From Pseudarthrobacter cellobiosi (lineage in GTDB: Bacteria > Actinomycetota > Actinomycetes > Actinomycetales > Micrococcaceae), in the NCBI RefSeq assembly GCF_023913755.1, contig NZ_JAMXBJ010000045.1, positions 1 to 64,000 on the forward strand: a stretch of 64,000 bases of DNA. The letters run 5' to 3'. This document shows, in pieces, positions 1 through 8,028 of this stretch. A model generated the notes under the pieces. The model had not been told where the DNA came from. It saw only the letters and a list, made by a program, of their open reading frames with translations, and made no database searches. A program made the translations under genes and the position numbers. Numbering within the stretch: position 1 is the stretch's first letter; the number at the start of each line of letters is the position of its first letter.

Positions 1-98
1 AACCCCGCCGGCCGTTGGCTCCTGCCCAAAAACGATCCGCCACCATCTCGAAGGAAAACCCGTCCCAACGCTTGACAAAAAACATAGGGACACCCCCC

Positions 99-335
99 AT
101 GTTGAAGGAAGCCAAAGCCCATGTAACACGAGTCCGCGCCCTGGACCAGCTCCACCGCGGCGATGAAATCGAAGCCCGCCTCTCTGTGGGGCCCAGCTAC
201 GACGACGTGGTCATCCGCCGCGGCCGTGTCCAGGAGACAGCACCGGGAATCGGCGTTGTCTGGATCATGGACCATCACACTGGCTCGCGGAAAGCGATCA
301 ATACGGACGAATGCAGCGTCTGGCGGATTGCCTGA
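99..335 (+). CDS. Small conserved hypothetical protein (78 aa)
   Basis: I do not recognise a named family. The 78-residue product is soluble, with no signal peptide or membrane segment. Its second half (GRVQETAPGIGVVWIM) alternates hydrophobic and polar residues as in a small beta-barrel. I chose the ATG at 99; an in-frame TTG at 15 would add 28 residues of low-complexity sequence. A TTGACA hexamer at 72-77 could be a -35 element but no good -10 follows it. The gene runs convergently toward the MoaD-like gene, with a hairpin between them. Confidence 0.55.
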   Translation: MLKEAKAHVTRVRALDQLHRGDEIEARLSVGPSYDDVVIRRGRVQETAPGIGVVWIMDHHTGSRKAINTDECSVWRIA

Positions 336-374
336 CCCAGGTTTACCGCCACGGCGGAGAACCTCCTTGCGGAA

Positions 375-412
375 TCTTGCACCACAAATCTTGCACCGCG
401 GAGTCTTGCACC
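375..412. repeat. Three tandem copies of TCTTGCACC
   Basis: TCTTGCACC occurs at 375-383, 389-397 and 404-412, spaced 14 and 15 bp. The units carry partly conserved flanks (ACCRC). The repeat lies between two convergent genes just before a hairpin. It is too short and too close-spaced to be a CRISPR array. Confidence 0.6.
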
Positions 413-417
413 GCGAC

Positions 418-447
418 GGCGGGCGCAGTCAGTCAGGACTGCCCGCC
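418..447. terminator. Hairpin between convergent genes
   Basis: GGCGGG (418-423) and CAGTC (426-430) pair with GACTG (437-441) and CCCGCC (442-447), leaving a 6-nt loop and a 2-nt bulge. There is no U tract. It lies between two convergent genes, so it may end both transcripts. Confidence 0.5.
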
Positions 448-472
448 GGACCGCCCGAGAGATACTTCGGTC

Positions 473-760
473 CTAACCTCCGGCCACCGACTGCATGACC
501 AGCACCTCCTGCCCGGCCGACACCTCGGTTTCCAGGCCCTGGAGCCGGCGCACCTCATCGCCGGCTACGTAGATATTCACGTACCGGCGAAGCGCTCCCG
601 TTTCGTCCCGCAGCCGCCTGGCCAGCACCGGGTAACCCCCGGTCACCGTATCCAGCAGGCTTCCCACCGTCACCGTTCCGTCGGCGGGCGCAGTTAGGAT
701 GGACTGCCCACCGGCCAGCGGCTGGAGAATGCTGGGTAGTACCACGCTGATGTCAGGCAC
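473..760 (-). CDS. MoaD/ThiS family sulfur-carrier-like protein
   Basis: The 95-residue product has the ubiquitin-like fold signature of MoaD/ThiS proteins: a central RYVNIYVAGDEVR segment, and a C-terminus ending in Gly-Gly (VAGG) as needed for adenylation and thiocarboxylation. Known members carry sulfur for molybdopterin, thiamin or thiolated metabolites. The start is a GTG overlapping the stop of the upstream propeller gene by 8 bp, so the two are translationally coupled. This MoaD-like plus BNR-propeller pair recurs in Actinobacteria, but the sulfur acceptor is not known to me. No E1-like enzyme is nearby. Confidence 0.8.
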   Translation of the reverse strand: MPDISVVLPSILQPLAGGQSILTAPADGTVTVGSLLDTVTGGYPVLARRLRDETGALRRYVNIYVAGDEVRRLQGLETEVSAGQEVLVMQSVAGG

Positions 761-1889
761 CGCGGGCCGCCGCCGTTTCCGGAACCGGCAGTCCAGCCGC
801 GGAGACCACGGCGGCGCGGACACACAGTACGTCGGGGAGATGGCTGACAACCTCTGCAAACGTCTCCCCTTCATCCGCGCTGGCGTACACCGTGCCGCCA
901 CGGGTTCCCAAGTAGACGCCGGCCGGCTCGGATGAATCCACGCCCGCGGCGTCGCGGAGGACGCTGTTGTACTCACCCTCGGGCAGGCCCGTATCCAGGC
1001 GCTTCCAGGTGGCCCCGGCGTCGTCCGTTCTGTGCACGGCCAGCTTTCCCTCCGGCGGGATCCGCTCGCCGTCGGCCTTGAGCGGCACAACCCAGGCGGT
1101 GCCCTCCCGCCGCGGATGCGTCAGCATCACAAAACCGAAGTCCGCAGGAAGGCCGTCGGCGATGGAGTTCCAGTTTTCGCCGTTGTCATCCGTGCGGTAG
1201 ACGCCGTGATGGTTCTGCGCGTACAGCCGTCCTTCCACCGCAGCATCCGCCGCGATCTTGTGGACGCACTGGCCGAACTCAGGATTGGGGTCCGGCATGA
1301 AGTACGCCGAAATGCCTTTGTTCCGGGGCTCCCAGGAGGTCCCGCCGTCGAGCGAGCGGTACACACCACCCGTGCTCATGGCGACGTGGACGTTGTCCCC
1401 GGCCGGATTCACTACGATGGAGTGGGCGGCGGCGCCGCCGTAGCCCGCACCCCAGTCGCTGCGATGAGGATGGTCCCACAGCCCGCGGTTGAGCTCGAAA
1501 TGCTCGCCGCCATCGATGGATTTCCAGACCGAAATCGGTTCGGCACCTGCCCACACCACCCCTGGCCGCGACTCTGCGTCCGGGTAGATCTGCCAGATGC
1601 GCTCCACTGCCGCGCCGGTGTCTTCGGGAAAGGTAATGGCGCCCTGTTTGGGTTCGGTCCAGGTGGCGCCCAGGTCATCGGAGTGGGCCACCGTAGGGCC
1701 CCAGTGCTCGGACCTGACGCCCACCATGATCCGGGTACGGCCTTCCCGTGTGTCGATCCCGATGCTGGGGATTTCGCTCATCAGGAAATGCGGGCCGGAG
1801 AAGGACCATTGTTTCCGGTCCTGGCTGGTGGCCAGCCAGAGGCCTTTTTTGGTCCCGATCGCTAAGACATAGTTCTCTACGGTTGCCAT
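753..1889 (-). CDS. BNR-repeat beta-propeller (exo-alpha-sialidase/sortilin-like) protein
   Basis: The product is about 378 residues and contains repeated Asp-box-type motifs (SDDLGATW, SLDGGTSW, TDDNGENW, TDDAGATW, SADEGETF), which mark a six- or seven-bladed propeller of the sialidase/VPS10 type. There is no signal peptide, so it is probably cytoplasmic. Enzymatic sialidase activity cannot be claimed: the Arg triad is not evident. I chose the ATG at 1889 (MATVENYV); upstream in-frame ATGs at 1898 and 1925 add only residues without family resemblance. The last codons overlap the start of the MoaD-like gene. Confidence 0.75.
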   Translation of the reverse strand: MATVENYVLAIGTKKGLWLATSQDRKQWSFSGPHFLMSEIPSIGIDTREGRTRIMVGVRSEHWGPTVAHSDDLGATWTEPKQGAITFPEDTGAAVERIWQIYPDAESRPGVVWAGAEPISVWKSIDGGEHFELNRGLWDHPHRSDWGAGYGGAAAHSIVVNPAGDNVHVAMSTGGVYRSLDGGTSWEPRNKGISAYFMPDPNPEFGQCVHKIAADAAVEGRLYAQNHHGVYRTDDNGENWNSIADGLPADFGFVMLTHPRREGTAWVVPLKADGERIPPEGKLAVHRTDDAGATWKRLDTGLPEGEYNSVLRDAAGVDSSEPAGVYLGTRGGTVYASADEGETFAEVVSHLPDVLCVRAAVVSAAGLPVPETAAARGA

Positions 1890-1975
1890 GCACCCCATGC
1901 AACCACCCCGACCGGAGGGCCGCAACGCTTTTCTTCGCTACGTGGACTGGTCCGGCGTGGCCGGACCGCGCCCTG

Positions 1976-2185
1976 TCAGTCGACGAATTCGGACTGCGTC
2001 TCGATGAAATCCCAGTCCGCATCGGTGAGCACAGCCACCGGGGTATCCGGATGCGGCCCGCCGGCTTCGGCGATGCCCTGCAGCACCGGCAGCGGCAGTT
2101 CCGCCGCACGGAGGTTTTCCCTCAGCCATTCCTTGGTTTGCAGGTTCAGATCCAGCCACCACATGTAGATTTCCATGCCGGTCAC
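1976..2185 (-). CDS. Conserved hypothetical small protein (69 aa)
   Basis: The 69-residue product contains a Trp-rich start (MWWLDLNLQTKEWLREN) and an acidic C-terminus (TDADWDFIETQSEFVD). I do not recognise the family. The GTG at 2185 has a GAAAGG ribosome-binding site about 4 nt upstream; the ATG at 2176 (MEIYMWW) is an alternative with a spacing of about 13 nt. It is followed on the same strand by the propeller/MoaD pair but about 85 bp separate them. Confidence 0.55.
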   Translation of the reverse strand: MTGMEIYMWWLDLNLQTKEWLRENLRAAELPLPVLQGIAEAGGPHPDTPVAVLTDADWDFIETQSEFVD

Positions 2186-2247
2186 GCACCTTTCGTATGC
2201 TCCAACGTTAGGCGCCGCCCTGTCCACGTTCAAGGGTGGAAAACTCC

Positions 2248-2325
2248 AGTAGCGGGCTCCCATTTCCGCGTACACGCAGGTAACGACGCAGGTCAAAGGC
2301 GGAAAAAGACGAGTACCCGCTACTC
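2248..2325. promoter_or_regulatory. Palindromic GAGTA/TACTC element upstream of the repeat protein
   Basis: The 272-bp gap between 2185 and 2459 contains GAGTA-cccgc-TACTC at 2311-2325, and CCCGCTACT in it is also the reverse complement of AGTAGCGGG at 2248-2256. The arrangement resembles a regulator site for the gene at 2459 or the divergent gene at 2185. No regulator can be named. Confidence 0.3.
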
Positions 2326-2458
2326 GCGACCGCGCCCGTCCGGCGCCCCTAGCCTGAACCCACAAGCAAACCTGATCATGCTGCTGGGGGCATTCAGAAC
2401 CGTCACTTCTCCCTTGCCGCCATGGTCCTTTCAGAACAGTCGGGGGAGACGAAAAACC

Positions 2459-3103
2459 ATGAAACGAACTTTCGCAACTTTGGGAGTGGTGGGGCTGGCG
2501 ATGCTCAGCGTCACGGCCCCGGCCAGCGCGGCAGACAACTTCACTCTTTGCCACAACGGGCACACCATCAGCATTGACCTTAGCGGGGTGAACGGCCTGG
2601 GTGCCCATAGCGGACACTCAAGGGACATCATCCCGCCCAATGCGCTGCTGCCTGGCGGATTGAACTGGGACCTTCAAGGGATGGCGGACTTTGCCAATGA
2701 CTGCGAGGCCGTGACGCTGCCGCCGGTTGTGGTCGATCCGCCCGTCGTCGTGGACCCACCGGTTGTGGTCGATCCGCCCGTCGTCGTGGACCCACCGGTT
2801 GTTGTGGACCCACCGGTTGTTGTGGACCCACCGGTTGTTGTGGACCCACCAGCAGTGGTGCCTGCGGCAGCGGGCGCAGTCACACCGGCCGCACAAACGC
2901 CCGCACCGAAGGCAGCCGCTGCCAAGGCGCCCGCCGCAGCAGCAGCCGCTGTCAGCCAGGGCACCAACCAGGGCTTCAACGCGCAGACCTCAGTGGGCGG
3001 AGCCGAGAGTTCTCCTACCTGGCTCGCGGGCCTGGGCGTGATGCTCGGCGCCGGTGCACTGGTGGCCCTACGCCGCAGGTCCCTGGAACCAAAGGCAGAC
3101 TAG
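2459..3103 (+). CDS. Secreted PPVVVD-repeat surface protein with C-terminal anchor-like segment
   Basis: The 214-residue product begins with a Sec signal peptide (MKRTFATLGVVGLAML, cleavage near ASAA-DN). A short globular part with two Cys residues (TLCHNGHTISI, ANDCEA) follows. Seven perfect PPVVVD hexapeptides span residues 88-129, then an Ala/Pro-rich stretch, a hydrophobic segment (WLAGLGVMLGAGALVAL) and RRR near the C-terminus. The hydrophobic-plus-Arg tail looks like a wall-sorting signal, but there is no LPXTG. The next gene is a class F sortase, so it may be the substrate. The ATG at 2459 follows a purine-rich site (GGGGGAGAC). Confidence 0.75.
   Translation: MKRTFATLGVVGLAMLSVTAPASAADNFTLCHNGHTISIDLSGVNGLGAHSGHSRDIIPPNALLPGGLNWDLQGMADFANDCEAVTLPPVVVDPPVVVDPPVVVDPPVVVDPPVVVDPPVVVDPPVVVDPPAVVPAAAGAVTPAAQTPAPKAAAAKAPAAAAAAVSQGTNQGFNAQTSVGGAESSPTWLAGLGVMLGAGALVALRRRSLEPKAD
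2720..2845 (+). repeat. Seven 18-bp tandem repeats encoding PPVVVD
   Basis: Seven units of 18 bp lie in frame inside the surface-protein gene. They come in two synonymous versions (GTTGTGGTCGAT/GTCGTCGTGGAC and GTTGTTGTGGAC), and the last units are identical, a sign of recent unit duplication. Copy number is likely variable between strains. Confidence 0.9.
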
Positions 3104-3135
3104 GCCACAGCTCGGACTGGGCCGAGCTGACACGC

Positions 3136-3168
3136 AGGGCGCCCCGCCAACTCAAGGCGGGGCGCCCT
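3136..3168 (+). terminator. GC-rich hairpin after the repeat protein
   Basis: AGGGCGCCCCGCC at 3136-3148 pairs perfectly with 3156-3168 across a 7-nt loop. No U run follows. A smaller hairpin (AGCTCGG/CCGAGCT) lies just before it. The hairpin separates the surface-protein gene from the sortase gene and may act as partial terminator. Confidence 0.65.
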
Positions 3169-3205
3169 TCCTGTAAGCACACTTTCCAACAGCCTGAGGA
3201 GAATT

Positions 3206-3940
3206 GTGTCAAAGCAAACCGGACGGCACGAAGTGCCGAAACGGCCCCGCGGCTGGAACCGCGGAGACATCGCCATCCTGACCTGCGGCGTCCTGGGCTT
3301 CCTGTCCTTCACGTTCGGTGGACCGCTGCTGGACCAGCAGGGGGCCGCAACACCAGGAACAAATGCTGCTGCCTACTCTTCCGGAACGTCGTCCATCCAA
3401 CTGCCGTTGCCCCTGGCCGTTTCGGGCCTTCCGGCCGTACCGTCTGCATCCGCCCCAGCTGCAGCTGCGCCCGTGGCCACCGGCCCGGTCCTCCCGGAGG
3501 CTTCGGCCCCGCAGCGGATCGTCTATCCGAAAGCTGCGATGGACACGGCCGTGCATCCGCTGGCGCCGGACAGCACCGCCGTCGAAAGCCAGACAATCGT
3601 GCCGCCCACCACCATGGACGGGTACTGGCTGACACCGTTCGGGACTCCGGGCAACGGATCGGGCAACACCACGTACATCATCGGACACAGCTGGGAGGGC
3701 CGGGACGCCCCGTTCAACCACCTCAGCTCCGCTGCCGTCGTCGGCGACACCTTCGACGTCGTCACCGCGACCGGCACCATCCCTTACCGGGTGGACAGCG
3801 TCACCACGTACCTCAAGGACAGCCTCAAGGACAGCCCCATCTGGGACATGGTGCCCAGCCGTGTGGTCCTGATCAGCTGCTACACGGAAGACCCGTGGGG
3901 GAAGAACGTGGTGGTCTCGGCGTCCCCCGCCGCCGCCTGA
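3206..3940 (+). CDS. Class F sortase
   Basis: The 244-residue product has one N-terminal membrane segment (IAILTCGVLGFLSFTF, about residues 22-37), an Ala/Pro-rich linker to about residue 130, and a sortase beta-barrel. His161 (TTYIIGHSW) and Cys225 (VVLISCY) are the catalytic pair. The third sortase residue, normally Arg a few residues after the Cys, seems to be Lys in DPWGKNVVVSA. Class F sortases of Actinobacteria join proteins to the cell wall or pili. The GTG start has GAGGAG 5-6 nt upstream. The preceding gene encodes a secreted repeat protein with an anchor-like tail, the obvious candidate substrate. Confidence 0.85.
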   Translation: MSKQTGRHEVPKRPRGWNRGDIAILTCGVLGFLSFTFGGPLLDQQGAATPGTNAAAYSSGTSSIQLPLPLAVSGLPAVPSASAPAAAAPVATGPVLPEASAPQRIVYPKAAMDTAVHPLAPDSTAVESQTIVPPTTMDGYWLTPFGTPGNGSGNTTYIIGHSWEGRDAPFNHLSSAAVVGDTFDVVTATGTIPYRVDSVTTYLKDSLKDSPIWDMVPSRVVLISCYTEDPWGKNVVVSASPAAA

Positions 3941-4000
3941 CACGGCCACGCACCGTCGGCCCCCTGTTCAAGCGGCGCCGCGCAGGCACAGAATGGTGCT

Positions 4001-4519
4001 ATGAGTCCCGAACGGTTCAGTGGTCCGCCTCCGTTGCTGGTGGGCGTGTTGCCCCATCAGCACCCGGAAGTGCTGAAGACCGCCACCTCCCTGGCGGCCA
4101 AACTGGCAGCGCCGTTGCTGTGTGCCTATGTTGACGAGGCCAGCTACCTGGTCGAATGGGATCCCACCAGATCCGCGCACCGGCTGTCGCTGCACCCGGA
4201 CAAGGACGACGACGACATCCGCTCCGTCACCACTGAGCTCAGGGCGGTGATCGCGGGAGCCGTGGCCGACGCCGCGACGTCGGGCACCCCCGTGGATTGG
4301 ACGCTGCGGACCCTGGCGGGGGATCCGGGCCGCGCCCTCGCCCGGCTCGCCGCGGAAAACAACTCCTCCATGATCATCGTGGGAACCTCGGAGCGCGGCC
4401 TGACCCACCGGATCTCCGAACTGCTCAACGGATCAGTGGGACTCTGGCTAACGCATCATCAAAGCCGGCCGGTGCTGGTGGTTCCCTACCGGAGACCGGC
4501 CCATCAGGACGAAGCCTGA
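4001..4519 (+). CDS. Universal stress protein (UspA family)
   Basis: The 172-residue product is one Usp domain. It starts with the first beta-strand (PLLVGVLP), has a poly-Asp stretch in the middle (DKDDDD) and ends with the nucleotide-binding loop SMIIVGTSERGL plus NGSVGLWLTHHQSRPVLVVP. The Gly spacing is close to the ATP-binding G-x2-G-x9-G(S/T) pattern but not exact, so binding of ATP is uncertain. Usp proteins act in the cytoplasm under stress. The gene stands alone, with a weak ribosome-binding site. Confidence 0.85.
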   Translation: MSPERFSGPPPLLVGVLPHQHPEVLKTATSLAAKLAAPLLCAYVDEASYLVEWDPTRSAHRLSLHPDKDDDDIRSVTTELRAVIAGAVADAATSGTPVDWTLRTLAGDPGRALARLAAENNSSMIIVGTSERGLTHRISELLNGSVGLWLTHHQSRPVLVVPYRRPAHQDEA

Positions 4520-4663
4520 ACAGGGAGCTGAGACGTTGGCCTGAGCTGGCTGCCTGGCCCACACGGGCGGTTTTCGGGTGACCGAAATAATAAAGCGAAA
4601 GTAGTTATTCGAGGTGGTAGCGGACGGCGGTACCGGCAAGTAAGCTAATTCAAGCAGAACGAT

Positions 4664-4744
4664 CCGGCCGCAACGGCCGGGTGAATCTGCCCAAATGCTG
4701 CTCCGGAGTGCGTATCCCCCAATAACGCACTCCGGAGCTTTTTT
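4664..4744 (+). terminator. Strong intrinsic terminator, possibly ending a small RNA
   Basis: GCTCCGGAGTGCGT (4700-4713) pairs perfectly with 4725-4738 and is followed by six T residues. The loop holds five C residues. A second hairpin, CCGGCCG-caa-CGGCCGG, lies at 4664-4680. The Usp gene ends 145 bp upstream of the first hairpin, so the two hairpins could instead be the 3' end of a short non-coding RNA that starts near 4560-4620. No promoter is clear. Confidence 0.7.
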
Positions 4745-4798
4745 GTGCCCTTCCATCGCCACACCGGTCCCGGACTCGTGGTGCTCCTCCCCGAATTG

Positions 4799-4841
4799 GA
4801 TACCCCATGGGGGTACTTGCCTTATACCCACATGGGGTATA
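4799..4841. promoter_or_regulatory. Two CsoR-type operators
   Basis: ATACCCCATGGGGGTA (4800-4815) and TATACCC-acat-GGGGTATA (4823-4841) are G-tract palindromes of the kind bound by copper-sensing CsoR repressors. They sit directly upstream of the csoR start at 4852. Copper binding to CsoR releases such sites, so the csoR-copZ-copA genes should be autoregulated by copper. Confidence 0.85.
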
Positions 4842-4851
4842 TGTTGGCAGC

Positions 4852-5199
4852 ATGGAACCTTTGCAGGACACCTTGACCACACACACTGGTACCGCCCCGG
4901 CGCCTCCGCATGGCTACACCGCCAACAAGGAGGCATACCTGCGCAGGCTCAAACGCATCGAGGGCCAGGTCCGCGGCATCGCCCGGATGGTGGATGAGGA
5001 CAAATACTGCATCGACATCCTGACCCAGGTCTCAGCGGTCACCAAGGCCCTGCACGCCGTGAGCCTGGGACTTGTGGAAGAGCACATCGGCCACTGCGTG
5101 GTGGGCGCCGCCGGGGAACCCGATCCCGCCCTTCGCGCTGAAGCCATAGACGCCAAAGTCAAGGAAGCTACAGAGGCCATCGGCCGCCTCCTGCGCTGA
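4852..5199 (+). CDS. csoR: Copper-sensing transcriptional repressor CsoR
   Basis: The 115-residue all-helical product has the DUF156/CsoR core (RLKRIEGQVRGIARMV) and all three copper ligands of the family: Cys in KYCIDIL, and His and Cys four residues apart in EEHIGHC. Such repressors bind Cu(I) as dimers or tetramers and then leave the DNA. I chose the ATG at 4852; the in-frame ATG at 4807 lies inside the first operator. The operators sit just upstream and the copper chaperone and exporter just downstream. Confidence 0.93.
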   Translation: MEPLQDTLTTHTGTAPAPPHGYTANKEAYLRRLKRIEGQVRGIARMVDEDKYCIDILTQVSAVTKALHAVSLGLVEEHIGHCVVGAAGEPDPALRAEAIDAKVKEATEAIGRLLR

Positions 5200-5261
5200 C
5201 CACTTACCACCTGCCACCCATTCACGGCCGGCCACCGCCGGCCCCTTTGAAGGAGCCAGCC

Positions 5262-5492
5262 ATGAGCACCACCTCCACTACCGTCAACGTGTCCGGCATG
5301 ACCTGCGGTCACTGCGTTTCGTCCGTCAGCGAGGAACTCGAATCGCTCGCCGGAGTTGAAACGGTCGACGTCGAACTTAACGCCGGCGGCATTTCCACCG
5401 TCACCATCACCTCAAGCCAGGAGCTGTCGCCGTCCGAGATCGGCGAAGCGGTAGCCGAAGCCGGCTACCTGGTTGTTGCCAACGACGCGTAA
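5262..5492 (+). CDS. copZ: Copper chaperone CopZ (HMA domain)
   Basis: The 76-residue product is a single heavy-metal-associated domain with the metal site GMTCGHC. It carries Cu(I) in the cytoplasm to the N-terminal domain of CopA, encoded 24 bp downstream. The ATG at 5262 has AAGGAG 7 nt upstream; an in-frame TTG at 5247 is unlikely. It lies in the csoR-copZ-copA operon. Confidence 0.93.
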   Translation: MSTTSTTVNVSGMTCGHCVSSVSEELESLAGVETVDVELNAGGISTVTITSSQELSPSEIGEAVAEAGYLVVANDA

Positions 5493-5516
5493 CGCCGTCC
5501 GATCAGGGGATCCATC

Positions 5517-8009
5517 ATGAGTACAGACCATCTCCATGACCAGCCCCAAAGCCGCGTGGTTGAACTGGACATTGAGGGCATGACGTGCGCCTCCTGCGTG
5601 AACCGCGTGGAACGAAAGCTCGGCAAACTAGACGGCGTCGAAGCCTCCGTCAACCTGCCGCTGGAATCCGCCCACGTCACCGTCCCGGCTGGCATCACGG
5701 ACCAGCAGATTGTAGACACCGTCAACGCCACCGGCTACAAGGCAACGGTCCGACCCGCGCGCTTCCCAAGCCAAAGTGCCGGCCACGAAGCGGATACACT
5801 CGGCCTGCCCGCGAGCGCCGACTCCGGTGGCATGCGGCAGCATGCGTCTAAGGTGGGCCCACGGCGGCAGGGTTCCTTGGCCGAGCTAGCGAGGCCAGGG
5901 GGCCGCCGGGGAGGCACGAGCGAGCATGCAGAGCATGACTCCGACGGTGCCGCGAATGGTGACCACGCGGAGCATGGCGCCGAAGGCGGCACGCAAGGTG
6001 ACCACATGCAACACGGTCCCGCCGCCGCCCAGTTCGTGCCGCGGCTGATCGTGGCGGCGTTCCTGACGGTTCCGGCGTTCCTGATTTCGATGGTTCCGGC
6101 ACTGCAGTTTCCCAACTGGGGCTGGGTGGCCGGGGCCTTGGCACTTCCGGTGGTCAGCTGGGCGGCCTGGCCCTTCCACCGCGCTGCGGCCGTCAATGCG
6201 CGCCACCTGGCGTCCACCATGGACACGCTGGTGTCCATCGGCGTCGCTGCCGCCTACCTCTTCAGCCTCTGGCAACTGGCCCTGGATCCCCGCATGACCG
6301 AGCACCCGGCCATGGAGGGGATGGAATCGGGTGGCCTGTACTTCGAAGTGGCCGCCGTGGTCACCACGTTCCTGCTCCTGGGCCGGTTCCTGGAAGCCAA
6401 CGCCAAACAGAAGGCCGGCGACGCCCTCAAGGCATTGCTGAACCTCGGCGCCAAGGACGCCACCATCCTTCAGGACGGCTCCGAACACAAAGTCCCCGCC
6501 GACCAGCTCCGCGTGGGAGACGTCGTGGTGGTCCGGCCCGGCGAAAAAATCGCCACGGACGGAGAAGTGATCGACGGCATGTCAGCTGTGGACGCCTCCC
6601 TGCTGACCGGCGAATCCGTCCCGGTGGAGGTGGAGCGCGGGAGCAAAGTCACCGGCGCCACCATCAACACTTCCGGGCGGCTGCTGGTCCGGGCCACCCG
6701 CGTGGGCTCCGAAACGACGCTGGCACAAATGGCCCGGCTGGTCTCGCAGGCACAGACCGGCAAAGCCCCCATCGCCCGCCTCGCCGACCGGATCAGCGCC
6801 GTCTTTGTCCCGATCGTCCTGGCCATCGCTGCGCTGACTTTTGGGCTGTGGCTCGCGTTCAGCGGCCCGGCGATTGAGCCTGCCGAGCTCAGGGCCGCTT
6901 TTACCGCCGCGGTCACCGTCCTGGTCATCGCCTGCCCGTGCGCCCTGGGGCTTGCCACTCCCGTGGGACTGCTCACCGGAACCGGCCGGGGAGCCCAGCT
7001 GGGCATCCTGATCAAGGGCCCGCAGGTCCTCGAAGACACCCGCACCGTGGACACCATCCTGCTCGACAAGACCGGCACCGTCACCACCGGAAAACTCGCT
7101 GTGGGCAGCACCCTCGCGTTTGGCGGTTACCAGGGCACGGACGTGCTGCGGCTCGCCGGCGCCGTCGAGGCGGCTTCGGAGCACCCGATCGCACACGCCA
7201 TCGCGGCCGCGGCCGTTGAGGCACAAACCGGGCACGACGACGGCGGGCGGCTCCCCGCCGTCGAACACTTCCGTTCGGCACCCGGCGGCGGAGTGGTGGG
7301 AACCGCTGAAGGGCGCGTGATCCTGGCGGGCCGCACCGGCTGGCTCACGGAGAACGGCGTCCGCCCTTCCGGCCCGCAGCAGGAGGCCCTGGCCGCCGCG
7401 GAAGCAACCGGTGCCACGGCCATCTGGGTGGCGGTGGACGGCACCCCGGCTGGAATCATCAGTCTCCGCGACACCGTGAAGCCGGGATCCGCGGAGGCTG
7501 TCGCAAAGCTGAAGAAGCTCGGGCTGCGCCCCATCCTGCTGACCGGGGACAACGCCGCGGTGGCCGCGCAGGTCGCTGCCGCCGTCGGCATTTCCCCTGA
7601 CGATGTTTATGCAGGGGTTCTGCCTGCCGGGAAGGTGGACGCCGTCCGCCGACTCCAGGCGGGCGGGGCCATTGTGGCGATGGCCGGCGACGGAGTGAAT
7701 GACGCCGCCGCGCTGGCGCAGGCTGACCTGGGCATCGCCATGGGATCCGGTACGGATGTGGCCATCGAGGCGGCGGACCTCACCGTCATGGGCAATGACC
7801 TGGGACAGGTGGCACAGGCCATCGAATTGTCCCGGCGGACGCTGGCCACCATCAAGACGAACCTCTTCTGGGCATTCTTCTATAACGCCGTCGGCATTCC
7901 TGTGGCCGCCCTGGGCCTTTTGAACCCGATGCTTGCCGGTGCTGCGATGGCAGCGAGTTCCGTCCTAGTGGTGGCAAACTCGCTCCGGCTGCGCAGCTTC
8001 GGCAAGTAG
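5517..8009 (+). CDS. copA: Copper-exporting P1B-type ATPase CopA
   Basis: The 830-residue product has an N-terminal HMA domain with GMTCASC, then a His/Glu/Asp-rich linker (HAEHDSD, HAEHGAEGG, HMQHG) near residues 135-165 that could bind metal. The catalytic core has TGES in the actuator domain, the intramembrane CPC motif (ACPCALG), the phosphorylation site DKTGT, a HP motif (EHPIAHAI) and GDGVNDAAAL. Two membrane segments follow at the C-terminus. It exports Cu(I) using ATP. The gene is intact and is the last of the copper operon. Confidence 0.95.
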   Translation: MSTDHLHDQPQSRVVELDIEGMTCASCVNRVERKLGKLDGVEASVNLPLESAHVTVPAGITDQQIVDTVNATGYKATVRPARFPSQSAGHEADTLGLPASADSGGMRQHASKVGPRRQGSLAELARPGGRRGGTSEHAEHDSDGAANGDHAEHGAEGGTQGDHMQHGPAAAQFVPRLIVAAFLTVPAFLISMVPALQFPNWGWVAGALALPVVSWAAWPFHRAAAVNARHLASTMDTLVSIGVAAAYLFSLWQLALDPRMTEHPAMEGMESGGLYFEVAAVVTTFLLLGRFLEANAKQKAGDALKALLNLGAKDATILQDGSEHKVPADQLRVGDVVVVRPGEKIATDGEVIDGMSAVDASLLTGESVPVEVERGSKVTGATINTSGRLLVRATRVGSETTLAQMARLVSQAQTGKAPIARLADRISAVFVPIVLAIAALTFGLWLAFSGPAIEPAELRAAFTAAVTVLVIACPCALGLATPVGLLTGTGRGAQLGILIKGPQVLEDTRTVDTILLDKTGTVTTGKLAVGSTLAFGGYQGTDVLRLAGAVEAASEHPIAHAIAAAAVEAQTGHDDGGRLPAVEHFRSAPGGGVVGTAEGRVILAGRTGWLTENGVRPSGPQQEALAAAEATGATAIWVAVDGTPAGIISLRDTVKPGSAEAVAKLKKLGLRPILLTGDNAAVAAQVAAAVGISPDDVYAGVLPAGKVDAVRRLQAGGAIVAMAGDGVNDAAALAQADLGIAMGSGTDVAIEAADLTVMGNDLGQVAQAIELSRRTLATIKTNLFWAFFYNAVGIPVAALGLLNPMLAGAAMAASSVLVVANSLRLRSFGK

Positions 8010-8028
8010 TCCTCAGGCGGTTAGGTCC

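Noticed and set aside
1032..1865. Plus-strand ORF of 277 codons
   Set aside because: It is antisense to the propeller gene and encodes no recognisable fold.
2720..2845. CRISPR-like repeat array
   Set aside because: The 18-bp units are contiguous, have no spacers and stay in frame as PPVVVD.
4700..4744. 6C RNA family member
   Set aside because: 6C RNAs have two loops with at least six C residues; only one loop here is C-rich and it has five.
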